DNA from: an uncultured Hoeflea sp.
GTDB taxonomy: Bacteria; Pseudomonadota; Alphaproteobacteria; Rhizobiales; Rhizobiaceae
NCBI RefSeq assembly: GCF_947501405.1
Contig: NZ_CANMVK010000001.1
Location: forward strand, 1 to 64,000
Direction of reading: 5' to 3'
Length of the DNA: 64,000 nucleotides
Shown piece by piece: positions 27,108 through 36,951 of this stretch. The notes beneath the pieces were generated by a model. The model was given only the letters and a program-made list of their open reading frames with translations. It ran no database searches and was not told the origin of the DNA. The first letter of the stretch is position 1; each line of letters opens with the position of its first letter. Made by a program: the position numbers and the translations under genes.

Positions 27108-27444
27108 CCCAAAATCAATGTCTGGATGACGTTAGCGATGATTTTAGAGTGGAAGCGTCGAAGATTTCAAATTCTGAAATCAATTCGATCCGTTTTACCT
27201 GATTCAGAGATTATTTTGAGAAATCCGGTTGCGATTGGCGTGATCAGCCTCCTCAAGCAGGTCGTTCTGGTTGTTGGTGGATGTTCGGGCTTGTCCCATC
27301 GCAACGATGGCTTCGGGAGCGGCTGGGCTGTAGCCCGATGCACAATGGTGTCGCTCGGTGGTATCGTGAACGCAGTCTTGGTTGTGTTGGTTGCGTCAGC
27401 GTCTGTGAGGGAAATCTCCGATGCATGTGGACCTTGCGGGCGCG
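27108..27444. other. 337-base gap upstream of the M20 operon
   Basis: Holds the promoter region of the M20 operon (inverted repeat at 27163-27181) and, further right, the 3' side of the oxidase gene at 27445. No convincing gene on either strand. Confidence 0.4.
27163..27181. promoter_or_regulatory. perfect inverted repeat upstream of the M20 operon
   Basis: GATTTCA and TGAAATC flank AATTC, giving a 7-5-7 perfect palindrome 56 bases before the M20 start. An AT-rich symmetrical site here is a plausible operator, for example for the locus Lrp regulator; the protein is not identified. Confidence 0.5.
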
Positions 27445-28749
27445 CTACAGGCCCAGCCGGTCGCGCAGGCGAAACAGCGCCACCGAAGGCGCCAGGAACC
27501 AGGGGCGTCCGGTGTAAAATGGACGGCTGGTATGCGGTATCCGGGCAAAGGCACTTGGTTCGGCGTCGAGGCCGGCAGCACGGCGTCCGGCCCTGGCGCC
27601 GAGATAGCCCGCCATGCCGACGCCCGAGCCGCAATAGCCCATGGCATAGTGCAGGCCGTCGTCTTCGCCGCAATGGGCGAGGGTGTCGAAGCTGAAAGCG
27701 ACAGTGCCGGCCCAGGAATGGCTGATCCGGGTGTTTTCCAGCTCGGGAAACAAACGTACAAGTTCGGCCCGTAACTTGGGCCCGCTGAGTCGGGGATCGG
27801 TTTCCGACAGCGAAACGCGGCCGCCGAACAGCACCCGTTTGCGGTCCGGCGAGGGCCGGTAATAGTAGACCAGCTTCCTGGTGTCCGACAGGATGCGGTC
27901 GGTGGGAAACAACCGGTCCATGAGATCTTTTGAAATTTCCTCGGTGGCGATCACGTAGGAACCGATCGGAATGATGCGGCGCTGATGCCACGGCGACAGC
28001 GGGCCGGTGTAGCCATTGGTGGCCAGGATCACCCGGCCGGCGCGGATTGAACCGCTATCGGTCGCAACATCAAAGCCGCTTGCGTTGCGAGCCAGTGTGT
28101 TGACGCGGCAATGGCTGACGATGGTGACGCCGGCGCGGCGCGCCACGTCGAGCAACCCGGCGTGGTATTTCCCGGGATCGAGACTGGCGTGACGGGGAAA
28201 CACCGCGCCGCCGAAATAGGCGTCGGTTCCCAGTTCGCTGTGCTGTTGGCCGCGCTCGACCATATAGGCCCCGGTCTCAAAGCCTGGATGGCGGGTGTCG
28301 CAGTCGCGCGCCAGCGCGTCAAACTGCCCGGGCGTATGGGCTCCGTGAAACCGGCCGGTTACGGCGAAATCGCAAGCGATGCGCTCGTCGCGGATGAAGC
28401 CGCTGACATGGTCAAGCGAGGCCTGACCTTCCTTGAGGATGGCAACGGCCAGCGCATCGCCATAACGTTTTTTGAGAGTGGCGTAGGACGGTTTGACGCT
28501 GGTGGATACCTGACCGCCATTGCGGGTGCTGCAGCCCCAGCCGGCGGCCTCGGCGTCGATGACGACCGTGGCGCGCCCGGCGCGCGCGGCCTCGATGGCC
28601 GCATGCAATCCGGTATAGCCGGCTCCGACAATGACGATGTCGGTGGTTTTGGGCAATGGCGTGCCGTCGCCGGGTTGCTGCGGGCTTGCTTCCCACCAAT
28701 AGGGTTCGGGCTTGAAATCGGCGCTGAACGGATGGGCGAGCTGGCGCAT
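27445..28749 (-). CDS. FAD-dependent amine/amino-acid oxidase (PuuB/DadA type)
   Basis: 434-aa DAO-superfamily flavoenzyme. The FAD-binding motif DIVIVGAGYTGLHAAIEAARAG is near residue 37, GWGCSTRNGGQVS follows, and the C-terminal GYCGSGVGMAGYLG closes the FAD site. It resembles gamma-glutamylputrescine oxidases. It follows the second permease gene by 30 bases as the last gene of the transporter operon, so it should oxidise the imported amine. No signal peptide. Confidence 0.88.
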   Translation of the reverse strand: MRQLAHPFSADFKPEPYWWEASPQQPGDGTPLPKTTDIVIVGAGYTGLHAAIEAARAGRATVVIDAEAAGWGCSTRNGGQVSTSVKPSYATLKKRYGDALAVAILKEGQASLDHVSGFIRDERIACDFAVTGRFHGAHTPGQFDALARDCDTRHPGFETGAYMVERGQQHSELGTDAYFGGAVFPRHASLDPGKYHAGLLDVARRAGVTIVSHCRVNTLARNASGFDVATDSGSIRAGRVILATNGYTGPLSPWHQRRIIPIGSYVIATEEISKDLMDRLFPTDRILSDTRKLVYYYRPSPDRKRVLFGGRVSLSETDPRLSGPKLRAELVRLFPELENTRISHSWAGTVAFSFDTLAHCGEDDGLHYAMGYCGSGVGMAGYLGARAGRRAAGLDAEPSAFARIPHTSRPFYTGRPWFLAPSVALFRLRDRLGL

Positions 28750-28779
28750 GTCAGGCTTTCGCGGAGTCGGAACCGGCCA

Positions 28780-29637
28780 TCAGGTTTTCGGCGCGTCGCG
28801 CTGCACCAGAATGGATATCAGCGCCAGCAGCGCCGAGCCGATCATCAGGAAGAACGAGACCGCGTTGAGCACCGGCGTCGAGCCGACCTTGACCATGCGA
28901 TCATACATGGTGATCGTCAGCGGTGCTTCGGAGCCGACCAGGAACAGCGTGGTGTTGAAGTTTTCGAACGATACCAGGAAGGCGACGATGCCTGCCGCAG
29001 CCATCGCCGGAAACAGGAAGGGAAGCGTAATCGTGCGCAGCACCCGCACCCTGCTGGCGCCGAGATTGTAGGCGGCTTCTTCCATCGACTGGTCGAACTT
29101 CTTCAGCCGCGCGACAATCACCAGCGAGGTGATGGTGGTGATGAAGGAGAACTGTCCCAGCACCACGAGCACGATGCCTGGCCGTAAAAAATCGAGATCC
29201 AGTGACAGCGTTTCCTCCACCCCGTTGGCGACGGAGCTTGCCAGCAGCAGGATCGAGATGCCCAAAATCACGCCCGGGATCACCAGCGGCAGCACCATCA
29301 TGATGTAGAGGAAATCCTTGGCGGGAAACTCGCAGCGGACAAACAGGAAGGCGTTGCAGGTGCCCACAAACACCGAAAGCAGCGATACGCCGGTGGCGAT
29401 AACGAAGGAATAATAGAGCCCGCGCAGCAATCTGCGGTCATGAAACATGCCGAGCTTGGGTTCGGTGTCGTTGAAGAACCAGTCGAGCGTGAAACCGCGC
29501 CAGGGCAGCGAGGGAAACAGCGAATCGTTGAACGCGAACACGCCCGCCGCCAGAAGCGGTGCGGCGAGAAACACGAAAAACAATGCCACATAGAGCCGGT
29601 AGCTGGTCAGAAAAGCTGGGTTGGATTTGATCGCCAT
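28780..29637 (-). CDS. ABC permease (PotC/PotI type)
   Basis: 285-aa inner-membrane permease of the polyamine/opine transporter class. EAA loop EEAAYNLGASRVRVLRTITLPF near residue 180. ATG 29637 shares one base with the preceding stop (TGATG). Six helices expected, the first at YVALFFVFLAAPLLAAGVFA. Confidence 0.9.
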   Translation of the reverse strand: MAIKSNPAFLTSYRLYVALFFVFLAAPLLAAGVFAFNDSLFPSLPWRGFTLDWFFNDTEPKLGMFHDRRLLRGLYYSFVIATGVSLLSVFVGTCNAFLFVRCEFPAKDFLYIMMVLPLVIPGVILGISILLLASSVANGVEETLSLDLDFLRPGIVLVVLGQFSFITTITSLVIVARLKKFDQSMEEAAYNLGASRVRVLRTITLPFLFPAMAAAGIVAFLVSFENFNTTLFLVGSEAPLTITMYDRMVKVGSTPVLNAVSFFLMIGSALLALISILVQRDAPKT

Positions 29638-30506
29638 CAGCTTTTCGCCACGGTAGAATTGAGAGTTTGGCCGGTCAGCCGCAGTCCGGCCCAGACCACG
29701 AACGAGGTGAAACCGAGCAACAGGAAGCCGAAGGCGGCACCGGCTTCCCAATTGTAACGGGTGATGAACTGATCGTAGATCTGTTCTGTGAACCAGCTCG
29801 AATTCTTGCCGCCGAGCAGGATCGGCGTGAGATAGCTGCCGGCGGTGAGCATGAAGACCACGATGCAGCCGGCCACGATGCCTGGCATGGCGTAGGGAAT
29901 GATGATGCGGCGGAGCACCGTGGGGCCATTGCCACCCAGATTGTAGCCGGCCTCGATCATCGAATTGTCCATGCCATCAAGAGTGGAGACCAGCGGCACG
30001 ATCATGAACAGGATCACGGTGTAGACTAGGCCCATGATCACCGCGGCGTCGTTGTAGAGAAACTCGATCGGCGTATCGATCAGGCCTGCCCATTGCAGGC
30101 TTGAGGAAATCACGCCGGTTTCGCGCAGCAGCAGGATCCAGCCAAAGGCGCGGATCAGGTCGCTGACCCATAGCGGGATCAGGCACATCAGAAACAGCGC
30201 GCCGCGGGTGCGGTTGCCGGCGATCTTGGCGATGTAATAGGCGATCGGAAAACCCAGGAGCAACGCCAGCACGGTGACCAGCAGCGACATCGAGCCGGTG
30301 CGCAGCAGCGTGTTCCAGTAGATCGGCTCGTTGAAGAAATTGATGTAATTCTCAAAACCGAATTCGTAGACCCGCGGGCCAACCTTCTCACGCAGAGAGA
30401 TATAGAGCATGCCCAGATGCGGCAGAATGATCAGCAGTGCGATCCACAACGCAAAGGGTGCAAAAAGCAGATAGAGCGACAGCCGCTTGATGTCGGTTTG
30501 CTTCAT
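29637..30506 (-). CDS. ABC permease (PotB/PotH type)
   Basis: 289-aa inner-membrane permease, partner of the downstream subunit. EAA loop IEAGYNLGGNGPTVLRRIIIPY. ATG 30506 is preferred because GAGG precedes it; an ATG at 30527 would overlap the ATPase gene. First helix FAPFALWIALLIILPHLGML. Confidence 0.9.
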   Translation of the reverse strand: MKQTDIKRLSLYLLFAPFALWIALLIILPHLGMLYISLREKVGPRVYEFGFENYINFFNEPIYWNTLLRTGSMSLLVTVLALLLGFPIAYYIAKIAGNRTRGALFLMCLIPLWVSDLIRAFGWILLLRETGVISSSLQWAGLIDTPIEFLYNDAAVIMGLVYTVILFMIVPLVSTLDGMDNSMIEAGYNLGGNGPTVLRRIIIPYAMPGIVAGCIVVFMLTAGSYLTPILLGGKNSSWFTEQIYDQFITRYNWEAGAAFGFLLLGFTSFVVWAGLRLTGQTLNSTVAKS

Positions 30507-30516
30507 CGCATGAGCC

Positions 30517-31623
30517 TCATGATGCAAAACTCATGGTCTGGGCAGCTGACCAGGCAAGGGTGACCGCGTCATTGGGCTTGAGGTCCTCGGGCCCGCCGGT
30601 CAGCACCACATCGGCTTCAATCAGTTCGCCAGCGCTGTCGCGCACCAGCACACGGCTGTTGGCGCCATTGAACAGGATGCTGTCGATCTTGCCGTCGATG
30701 CGGTTGTCGGCCTGACCGGTCCCCGCGTCGGCGGATCTGGTTGCGGTGATGAATTCGGGACGCACGAACACGCTGACCGCATCGCCTGGGGCGGGGCGGC
30801 CGGCGCCACGGATTGAAGCGCGCATGGCCAGTCCGGCGCCGGTTTCGACCTCGACGGTCTCTCCCTCAAGCCGCGTCACCTTTCCCGCCCAGCGGTTGGT
30901 GTCGCCGACAAAGCCTGCAACAAAAGCGGCGGAGGGGTCATGATAGAGCTGCTGAGGCGTGCCGATCTGGACGAATTTGCCTTCGCTCATGATTGCCACA
31001 TTGTCGGACATGACAAGCGCTTCGGACTGGTCGTGGGTGATGTAAACGAAGGTGGTGTCGAACTGATGCTGCAACAGCTTGAGCTCGATCTTCATGGCCT
31101 CGCGAAGCTTGAGGTCAAGCGCGCCCAGCGGCTCGTCGAGAAGCAGCACGTCGGGATCGAGCACCATGCAGCGGGCGATGGCGATGCGCTGCTTCTGGCC
31201 GCCCGACAACTGGCTGATCTCGCGGTTGGCGACATCGGGCAGTGAAATGCGCTCGAGCACATCGTGCACCTTGGTGCGGATGACATCCTTCGAAGCCCCG
31301 GCGCAGCGCAGGCCGTAGGCGATGTTTTCATAGACATTCATCATCGGAAACAGCGCCAGATGCTGGAACACCATCTTGACATTGCGCCGGTTGGGCGGTG
31401 TGCCGATTACCGAATTCCCCTTGATCCGGATGTCTCCGGAGGAGGGTGTCTCGAACCCGGCAATCATCCGCATCAGCGTGGTTTTGCCACAGCCGGAGGG
31501 GCCAAGGATCGAGAAAAAAGAGCCTTTGGGGATTTCGAACGAAACGTCGTCGACGGCGCGGACGCTGCCGAAATGCTTCTTGACCTGAATGCACTCCAGA
31601 TCGTTTTCCGTGGTCGATGACAT
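30517..31623 (-). CDS. polyamine-type ABC ATPase (PotA/PotG)
   Basis: 368-aa ATPase. Walker A GPSGCGKTT, Q-loop VFQHLALFPMM, signature LSGGQKQRIAIARC, Walker B VLLLDEPLGALD, switch ITHDQSEAL, then a TOBE_2 domain (VSVFVRPEFI). The start is the third in-frame ATG (31623), adjacent to the conserved N-terminus. Separated from the binding-protein gene by a hairpin at 31666-31694. Confidence 0.9.
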   Translation of the reverse strand: MSSTTENDLECIQVKKHFGSVRAVDDVSFEIPKGSFFSILGPSGCGKTTLMRMIAGFETPSSGDIRIKGNSVIGTPPNRRNVKMVFQHLALFPMMNVYENIAYGLRCAGASKDVIRTKVHDVLERISLPDVANREISQLSGGQKQRIAIARCMVLDPDVLLLDEPLGALDLKLREAMKIELKLLQHQFDTTFVYITHDQSEALVMSDNVAIMSEGKFVQIGTPQQLYHDPSAAFVAGFVGDTNRWAGKVTRLEGETVEVETGAGLAMRASIRGAGRPAPGDAVSVFVRPEFITATRSADAGTGQADNRIDGKIDSILFNGANSRVLVRDSAGELIEADVVLTGGPEDLKPNDAVTLAWSAAQTMSFAS

Positions 31624-31665
31624 CGAGCACCCAGTCATGTGTATCGGCATTGCCGGAAAGTTGTG

Positions 31666-31694
31666 CGGCTGCGCATTGGTTGAACGCGCAGCCG
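31666..31694 (-). other. intercistronic hairpin between binding-protein and ATPase genes
   Basis: The perfect 9-bp stem CGGCTGCGC/GCGCAGCCG with an 11-nt loop and no T run. Such structures usually protect the upstream mRNA, giving more binding protein than membrane subunits. Confidence 0.65.
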
Positions 31695-31740
31695 CCTGGA
31701 GATTGGATGTCCGGCCCTTGAGCCGGATATCGCGCCGGGC

Positions 31741-32817
31741 TTACTCGGCGCCGGTTGCGGCCTTGATCTTCTCGAGTGTCTTGCCTTCCATGTCCTCCAC
31801 GCCGGGCGGGATGTTGGCAAAGAACTTGAGATTGTCGATGTCGGCGTCGGTGAAGGCTGCGTTGACGGCGGCTTTCTTGTCGTCGGGCAGCAGATCCTTG
31901 CCACCTTCCACCGCGGCGATTGCGCCGGAGCTTGCAGACATCATCTTCACATTGTCCGGCTCGAGCACGAAGTTGATCCACTTGTAGGCGGCGTCATCGG
32001 CCTCGCCCTTGCGCGGCAGCGCGAAGGTGTCGATCCAGGCCAGTGCACCGGTCTTGGGCGGCACGAACACGATGTCGGGATTTTCGCCAAACAGCTTGTA
32101 GGCGGTGGAATCCCAGGTTTCGGAGGCCACGATCTCGCCCGACAGCATCATTGCGGAAAGGTCGTCGCCGCCCTTCCAGTAGGCCTTGATGTTGTCCTTG
32201 CAGGTGATCAGCTTGTCAGCGACCTTGTCGAGAATCTCCTGGTACTTGTCGAGATCGGCATAGGCGGCGAAAGGATCTTCACCCATGTCGAAGGCGGTGC
32301 CCAGAAGGATGGTGCGGCGCAGGCGCATCGAGGTCTTGCCCTTGTAGGCCGGATCGCACAGATCGCCCCAGGCCTTGACGTCAGGCGCCATCGACACATT
32401 GGTCATCAGGCCCGAGGTGCCCCACTGATGCGGCACGGCGTAAACTTCACCGTCGATGGTGGTGTTGGCCTTGACGCCATCGAGCAGGCTGGACTGCATC
32501 TTCGACGTTTCGATCTTGGACAGATCGAGCGGCTTGTAGATGTTGTATTCCTGCTGGGCTGCGAAGATGCGGTCGTGGCTCGGCTGGGCCAGATCGAAGC
32601 CCGCGCCGCCGGTAGCGCGCAGTTTTGCGATCATTTCCTCATTGTTGGAAAATGTGACCTCGACGGTGATGTCGGGATACTTCGCCTCGAACTTTTTCAC
32701 CAGTTCGTCAGGAGCGTAGGACCCCCAGGTCAAAAGGCGCAGGGTTTCCGCCTGAGCCGGTACGGCCGCTATGGCGGTCGCGGCCAGAAGGCCCGCGATT
32801 GCAAGTCTGGTGATCAT
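31741..32817 (-). CDS. PotD/PotF-type periplasmic substrate-binding protein
   Basis: 358-aa binding protein. Signal peptide residues 1-23 (ending AQA-ETL). The mature start LRLLTWGSYAPDELVKKFEA is typical of spermidine/putrescine and opine binding proteins. First gene of the operon binding protein, ATPase, two permeases, oxidase, controlled by the ATTGGA repeats at 32898-32921. Ligand could be a polyamine, an opine or a betaine-like amine. Confidence 0.88.
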   Translation of the reverse strand: MITRLAIAGLLAATAIAAVPAQAETLRLLTWGSYAPDELVKKFEAKYPDITVEVTFSNNEEMIAKLRATGGAGFDLAQPSHDRIFAAQQEYNIYKPLDLSKIETSKMQSSLLDGVKANTTIDGEVYAVPHQWGTSGLMTNVSMAPDVKAWGDLCDPAYKGKTSMRLRRTILLGTAFDMGEDPFAAYADLDKYQEILDKVADKLITCKDNIKAYWKGGDDLSAMMLSGEIVASETWDSTAYKLFGENPDIVFVPPKTGALAWIDTFALPRKGEADDAAYKWINFVLEPDNVKMMSASSGAIAAVEGGKDLLPDDKKAAVNAAFTDADIDNLKFFANIPPGVEDMEGKTLEKIKAATGAE

Positions 32818-32897
32818 GATGTTCTCCCTGTGAAGTCTCTGAAAATTTGCGCATATTTGGCCGAAATTTGCGTCGACATAAATGAGCCTAGCGACTC

Positions 32898-32921
32898 ATT
32901 GGACTGCAACGCATATCCAAT
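32898..32921 (-). promoter_or_regulatory. MocR operator upstream of the PotF-like operon
   Basis: ATTGGA (32898-32903) and TCCAAT (32916-32921) form an inverted repeat. The 12-mer ATTGGACTGCAA starting here is identical to one at 34458-34469 upstream of the MocR gene, strong evidence for one regulator at both sites. Confidence 0.7.
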
Positions 32922-32954
32922 ATAGATAATTTTCCATACCAATTTGTGACACGA

Positions 32955-34433
32955 TCATTGTGTCCCGAAAAGCCTGTGGAGCATTTCGACGCCCGATCTT
33001 ATTTCGGATTCGGCCGCCGCGCCATAGCCGATCACGACCCCCTTGCGATCGATCGGCCGCAGGCAGTAGCGTCCGATACCCGACAGCGTCAATCCGGCTT
33101 CACCGGCGGCTGAGACGAAGGTGTCCTCGTCGAGCGCGGCGTTGCGGAAATAGCCAACAGTGTGAAATCCGGCTGAGGCGCGTTCGAGCGTGAGGTGTTT
33201 TCCAAGCTTCGCCGCGTGCTCATGCAACACCTTGTGACGGTGTTTGTAATGCTGGCGCATGGTGCGGATGTGGGTGGCGAAATGGCCTTCGTCGATGAAA
33301 TCGGCCACCACAGCCTGCGGCCAGGTGGGAACACCGCTGAGTGCTGCGGAAAACACGCCGGCCATGGCGTCGACCATCGAGGCCGGGGCCACGATGAAGC
33401 CCAGCCTGAGGGACGGGAACAGGGTCTTGGAGAAGGTTCCGACATAGATCACCCGGCCGTTGGTGTCGATGCTCTTGAGCGTCGGCAGCGGCTGGTCGCC
33501 GAAGTAAAAGTCGCCGTCATAATCATCCTCGACGATGAAGGCGTCGGCCCGGTCGGCGGCGTCGAGCAGCGCCAGCCGGCGCGACAGGCTCAACACCTTG
33601 CTCAGCGGCTGCTGGTGAGAGGGGGTTACGAAGGCGAGGCGGAAATCGGGCGCCTTGGCCAGACCGTCGGCGACATCGATGCCTTCTTCGTCGACCGTAA
33701 CCGGGACCAGTTCCGCACCGCGCGAAATGAAGGCGTTTCGCGCGCCGATGGCGCCGGGATTTTCGAACCATATTTTCTCACCGCGGTCGATCAGCATGCC
33801 GGCGATCACCGAAAACGCCTGTTGCGCGCCGCCGGTGATGAACACTTGCGCGGGGTCACATTGAATGCCGCGGCTGGCGTTCAAATGCGAAGCGATCGCC
33901 GCGCGCAATCGCGGCAGGCCGACCGGATTGCCGTAACCCATGACAGCATCGCGGTCCTGCCTGAGATGCCGTGCCGAAAGCCGCGCCCATTGCGCCATCG
34001 GAAAAGCGCTGAGCGCCGGCAGCGCGGTGACAAAGGCCTGCGAGCGGTGCGGCAACCGCCGGCGTTCCGCGAACAACCGCCCGGCCTCCAGGGCCGAGGG
34101 CGACAGCCGCGGTTCGCGGCCGTTCCCGGTCTCTCCTGCAGGGGGCGTGAAACGGGCGCGGCCGGTCATGGTGTGGCTGACAAAGGTTCCCGCGCCGATG
34201 CGCGATTCAAGCAGGCCTTCGGAGACAAGCCGTCCCACGGCGTCGAGTGCGGTGGTGCGCGACACGCCAACCTCGCTCGCCAGGGTGCGGGTGGCTGGCA
34301 GCCGCTCGCCGCCGTTCAGGCCGCCCGACAGGATGATGTCGCGCAGTCCCATATAGAGCTGCACGCTGATCTTGCGGTCCAGCGAGCGGTCGATGCGGAT
34401 CGAGGAGAGGATTGCGCCGGCCTTGGTTTTCAT
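32955..34433 (-). CDS. MocR-family regulator (GntR HTH fused to PLP aminotransferase-like domain)
   Basis: 492-aa fusion. The GntR winged helix spans about residues 15-80 ([24 protein letters not shown]). The fold-type I PLP domain follows, with the Schiff-base Lys336 in [15 protein letters not shown]. MocR proteins use PLP to sense an amine or amino acid. ATG 34433 is chosen; a TTG 12 codons upstream lies inside the operator. It sits between the transporter operon and the enolase-family gene, with ATTGGAC sites in both control regions, so it probably regulates both. Confidence 0.9.
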   Translation of the reverse strand: MKTKAGAILSSIRIDRSLDRKISVQLYMGLRDIILSGGLNGGERLPATRTLASEVGVSRTTALDAVGRLVSEGLLESRIGAGTFVSHTMTGRARFTPPAGETGNGREPRLSPSALEAGRLFAERRRLPHRSQAFVTALPALSAFPMAQWARLSARHLRQDRDAVMGYGNPVGLPRLRAAIASHLNASRGIQCDPAQVFITGGAQQAFSVIAGMLIDRGEKIWFENPGAIGARNAFISRGAELVPVTVDEEGIDVADGLAKAPDFRLAFVTPSHQQPLSKVLSLSRRLALLDAADRADAFIVEDDYDGDFYFGDQPLPTLKSIDTNGRVIYVGTFSKTLFPSLRLGFIVAPASMVDAMAGVFSAALSGVPTWPQAVVADFIDEGHFATHIRTMRQHYKHRHKVLHEHAAKLGKHLTLERASAGFHTVGYFRNAALDEDTFVSAAGEAGLTLSGIGRYCLRPIDRKGVVIGYGAAAESEIRSGVEMLHRLFGTQ

Positions 34434-34457
34434 CACGGTGTTCCGCAGTGTTGAGAA

Positions 34458-34503
34458 ATTGGACTGCAAGCTTTGCCATATTGGACCTTATCGTAAGTCC
34501 AAT
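34458..34503. promoter_or_regulatory. MocR operator array between mocR and the enolase gene
   Basis: ATTGGAC at 34458-34464 and 34480-34486 (22-bp spacing, two helical turns) and GTCCAAT at 34497-34503. The last two form a perfect 7-10-7 inverted repeat. TTGGAC on the minus strand also resembles a -35 box for mocR. One direct plus one inverted half-site is the pattern expected for MocR/GabR-type dimers. Confidence 0.7.
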
Positions 34504-34545
34504 TGTTCCGCTACGGGTGAAGTCTCCTCCAGCCGGGTACTGACC

Positions 34546-35652
34546 ATGAACATTGCGCATATCGAAACCTTCACCAACGAATTCGTCTGTTTCGTCAAAG
34601 TCACCACCGACAGTGGCGAGACCGGTTGGGGGCAGGTGGCGCCCTATTATGCCGACATCACCGCGCAGGTGCTGCACCGGCAGGTGGCGCCCTATGCGCT
34701 GGGGCAATCGGCGCTGGACATCGATTATCTGGTCGACATCATTCTGGAGCGTGAGCACAAGTTTCCGGGCTCCTATCTGCGCCGGGCGCTGGGCGGGCTC
34801 GACACCGCGCTGTGGGATCTGCGTGGCCGGCTCGAAGGCAAGCCGGTCTGCGCCCTGATTGGCGGGACACCGGGGGAGGTGCGTGCTTACGGGTCCTCGA
34901 TGAAACGCGACATCACGCCAAGGGATGAAGCCGCACGGCTTTCGCGTTTGCGCGACCAATTCGGTTTCGATGCGTTCAAGTTCCGCATCGGCGCCGAGTG
35001 CGGCCGCGGTCAGGACGAGTGGCCCGGCCGGACGGAGGAGATCGTGCCAATGATGCGCGGTGCCATGGATGACAGCGTGGCGCTGCTGGTGGATGCCAAT
35101 TCCTGCTATGCGCCGGATCAGGCCATCGAAGTGGGCAAGATGCTCGAGCAGCACGGCATCAGCCATTACGAGGAGCCGTGCCCCTACTGGGAGTACGAGC
35201 AGACCAAACAGGTCACCGATGCGCTGGACATCGACGTCACCGGCGGTGAGCAGGATTGCGAGTTGCAAAACTGGCGGCGAATGATCGAGATGCGGGCGGT
35301 CGATGTGGTGCAGCCAGATATCTGCTATCTGGGCGGGCTTACAAGGACGCTGCGGGTGGCCGACATGGCGCACAAGGCGGGGCTGCCCTGCACGCCCCAT
35401 TGCGCCAATCTTTCGATGGTGACGCTGTTCACCATGCATCTCATGCGCGCCATTCCCAATGCCGGAAAGTATCTCGAATTCTCGATCGAGGGCGATGATT
35501 ACTATCCCTGGCAGGACGATTTGTTCGTGGTCTCGCCCTATGCGATTGCCGAGGGCAAGGCCACGGTGTCGGACCAGCCCGGATGGGGCGTCGAGATCAA
35601 TCCTGAATGGCTGGAGAAGTCGACGCACCAAGTCAGCACATGGGAGCGTTGA
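34546..35652 (+). CDS. enolase-superfamily (mandelate racemase/muconate-lactonizing type) enzyme
   Basis: 368-aa TIM-barrel enzyme that abstracts a proton alpha to a carboxylate. Metal ligands Asp183 (VDANSCY), Glu209 (YEEPCP) and Glu235 (GGEQD) are spaced as in the family. The second-strand base motif is K145-F-R147, and His285 (TPHCANLS) may be the opposite base. It could be a sugar-acid dehydratase, racemase or epimerase. It is divergent from mocR and shares its operator, linking it to the amine transporter and oxidase. Confidence 0.88.
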   Translation: MNIAHIETFTNEFVCFVKVTTDSGETGWGQVAPYYADITAQVLHRQVAPYALGQSALDIDYLVDIILEREHKFPGSYLRRALGGLDTALWDLRGRLEGKPVCALIGGTPGEVRAYGSSMKRDITPRDEAARLSRLRDQFGFDAFKFRIGAECGRGQDEWPGRTEEIVPMMRGAMDDSVALLVDANSCYAPDQAIEVGKMLEQHGISHYEEPCPYWEYEQTKQVTDALDIDVTGGEQDCELQNWRRMIEMRAVDVVQPDICYLGGLTRTLRVADMAHKAGLPCTPHCANLSMVTLFTMHLMRAIPNAGKYLEFSIEGDDYYPWQDDLFVVSPYAIAEGKATVSDQPGWGVEINPEWLEKSTHQVSTWER

Positions 35653-35772
35653 TAGCGGCACCGCTTCTGTCTGGCTTGGTGGTCTATATTACAAGAGTTT
35701 AACTTGGTTCGGATTGCATGTCGGACTACTCCTTCCTGTGGCACGGGTGCCGCGAAAGGTAGGAGTTTTCCG

Positions 35773-36375
35773 ATGGGGCGGGTTCTGTCATCAAAGTACT
35801 TTTTCTGGACCGTGCTGGCGTTGCCCGGCATTCCGATGCTTGTTTCGGTGCTGGCCGATCCAGGAAATGCAGAAGGCCTCCTGCATCCGACGGGAGAGTT
35901 TGCCGCGCGTTTCATGATCATCGCGATGATGATCACGCCGCTCAGGATGATGTTTCCAACCGCCCGATGGCTCAACTGGCTGATGCGCCGGCGCCGGCCG
36001 CTCGGCGTTGCAGCGTTTCTTTATGCATTGCTGCATACCGTGTTCTACGTCATGGACAGCGGCGCGTTTCAGCCAATGCTCGAGGAATTCTGGGAGCTTG
36101 GCATCTGGACCGGCTGGTTGGCCTTTGTCATCTTCATTCCACTTGGGCTGACCAGCAACAATGCCTCTCAGCGGTGGTTGTTGGCAGGGTGGAAAACACT
36201 GCAGCGGTTTGTGTATCCGGCTGCCGTGCTGACATTGCTGCACTGGATTTTCGTGCACAATAATCTGGGACCGGCGCTGGTTCACTTCATTCCGCTTGCC
36301 GCGCTTGAGGCCTGGCGGATCTGGAAAAACCTCTCAAGCGTTGCTGAAAAAGAGATGACGGTGGTAGGCCGTTAA
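35773..36375 (+). CDS. ferric-reductase-like transmembrane protein (YedZ/MsrQ-like)
   Basis: 200-aa membrane protein with about six helices. Paired histidines in ALLHTVFYV and LLHWIFVHN could bind haem b, as in YedZ/MsrQ. AGGAG stands 8 nt before ATG 35773. No msrP partner is adjacent, so the role (haem-based electron transfer to a periplasmic reductase) is tentative. Confidence 0.75.
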   Translation: MGRVLSSKYFFWTVLALPGIPMLVSVLADPGNAEGLLHPTGEFAARFMIIAMMITPLRMMFPTARWLNWLMRRRRPLGVAAFLYALLHTVFYVMDSGAFQPMLEEFWELGIWTGWLAFVIFIPLGLTSNNASQRWLLAGWKTLQRFVYPAAVLTLLHWIFVHNNLGPALVHFIPLAALEAWRIWKNLSSVAEKEMTVVGR

Positions 36376-36480
36376 GAGACCGGCGCGTGTTATCCCCGGC
36401 CGGGATCTGACTTAAACTGCCTGCGTACGCTTTGGAGTATGCGGCGGCGAAAACTGTCTGCCGGCACTGGCCCAATCTGT

Positions 36481-36951
36481 TCAGCTGCGCAACTCGATCA
36501 TGCTGGTTTCCTTGACCATCTCCATGACGGCAAAGGAATGGGTCTGCATGACCGAGGGCAACTGGCTGATCTGCTCTCCGAGCACTTCGCGAAACTGGGT
36601 GATATCGCGGGTCCGGACCCTGAGCATGTAGTCGAACGGTCCGGCGATCATCAGGCAGCTTTGCACTTCGGGGATGAGCTTGACCGCGCGGTTGAACTCC
36701 TCAAGCGAGGAGTCACTGGTCTTGGACAGGTTCACATGGACGATCATGACGTGGCCCATGTCCACTTCCGCCGGATTCAGATTGGCGCTGTAACCGGCGA
36801 TGATCCCGTCGCGCTCGAGCCGCTTCACACGCTCCGAGCAAGGCGTCTTTGTCAGGTGCACACGTTCGGCAAGATCAACGATGGACAGTCTTCCGTGAAC
36901 TTGCAGCACGTTGAGGATGCGCCGGTCGATGGCGTCGAGTTTCCTGTTCAT
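36481..36951 (-). CDS. Lrp/AsnC-family regulator (PutR/AldR-like)
   Basis: 156-aa regulator. HTH at residues 5-50 (LDAIDRRILNVLQVHGRLSI, then TPCSERVKRLERDG), AsnC domain with VQSCLMIAGPFDYMLRVRT. It is divergent from a stress protein and an alanine/glycine symporter, so it likely controls amino-acid uptake in response to an amino acid. Confidence 0.88.
   Translation of the reverse strand: MNRKLDAIDRRILNVLQVHGRLSIVDLAERVHLTKTPCSERVKRLERDGIIAGYSANLNPAEVDMGHVMIVHVNLSKTSDSSLEEFNRAVKLIPEVQSCLMIAGPFDYMLRVRTRDITQFREVLGEQISQLPSVMQTHSFAVMEMVKETSMIELRS

Noticed and set aside
34207-35661. 484-codon antisense frame over the enolase-family gene
   Set aside because: Covers an intact enzyme with all metal ligands on the other strand; composition is typical of a complementary shadow.
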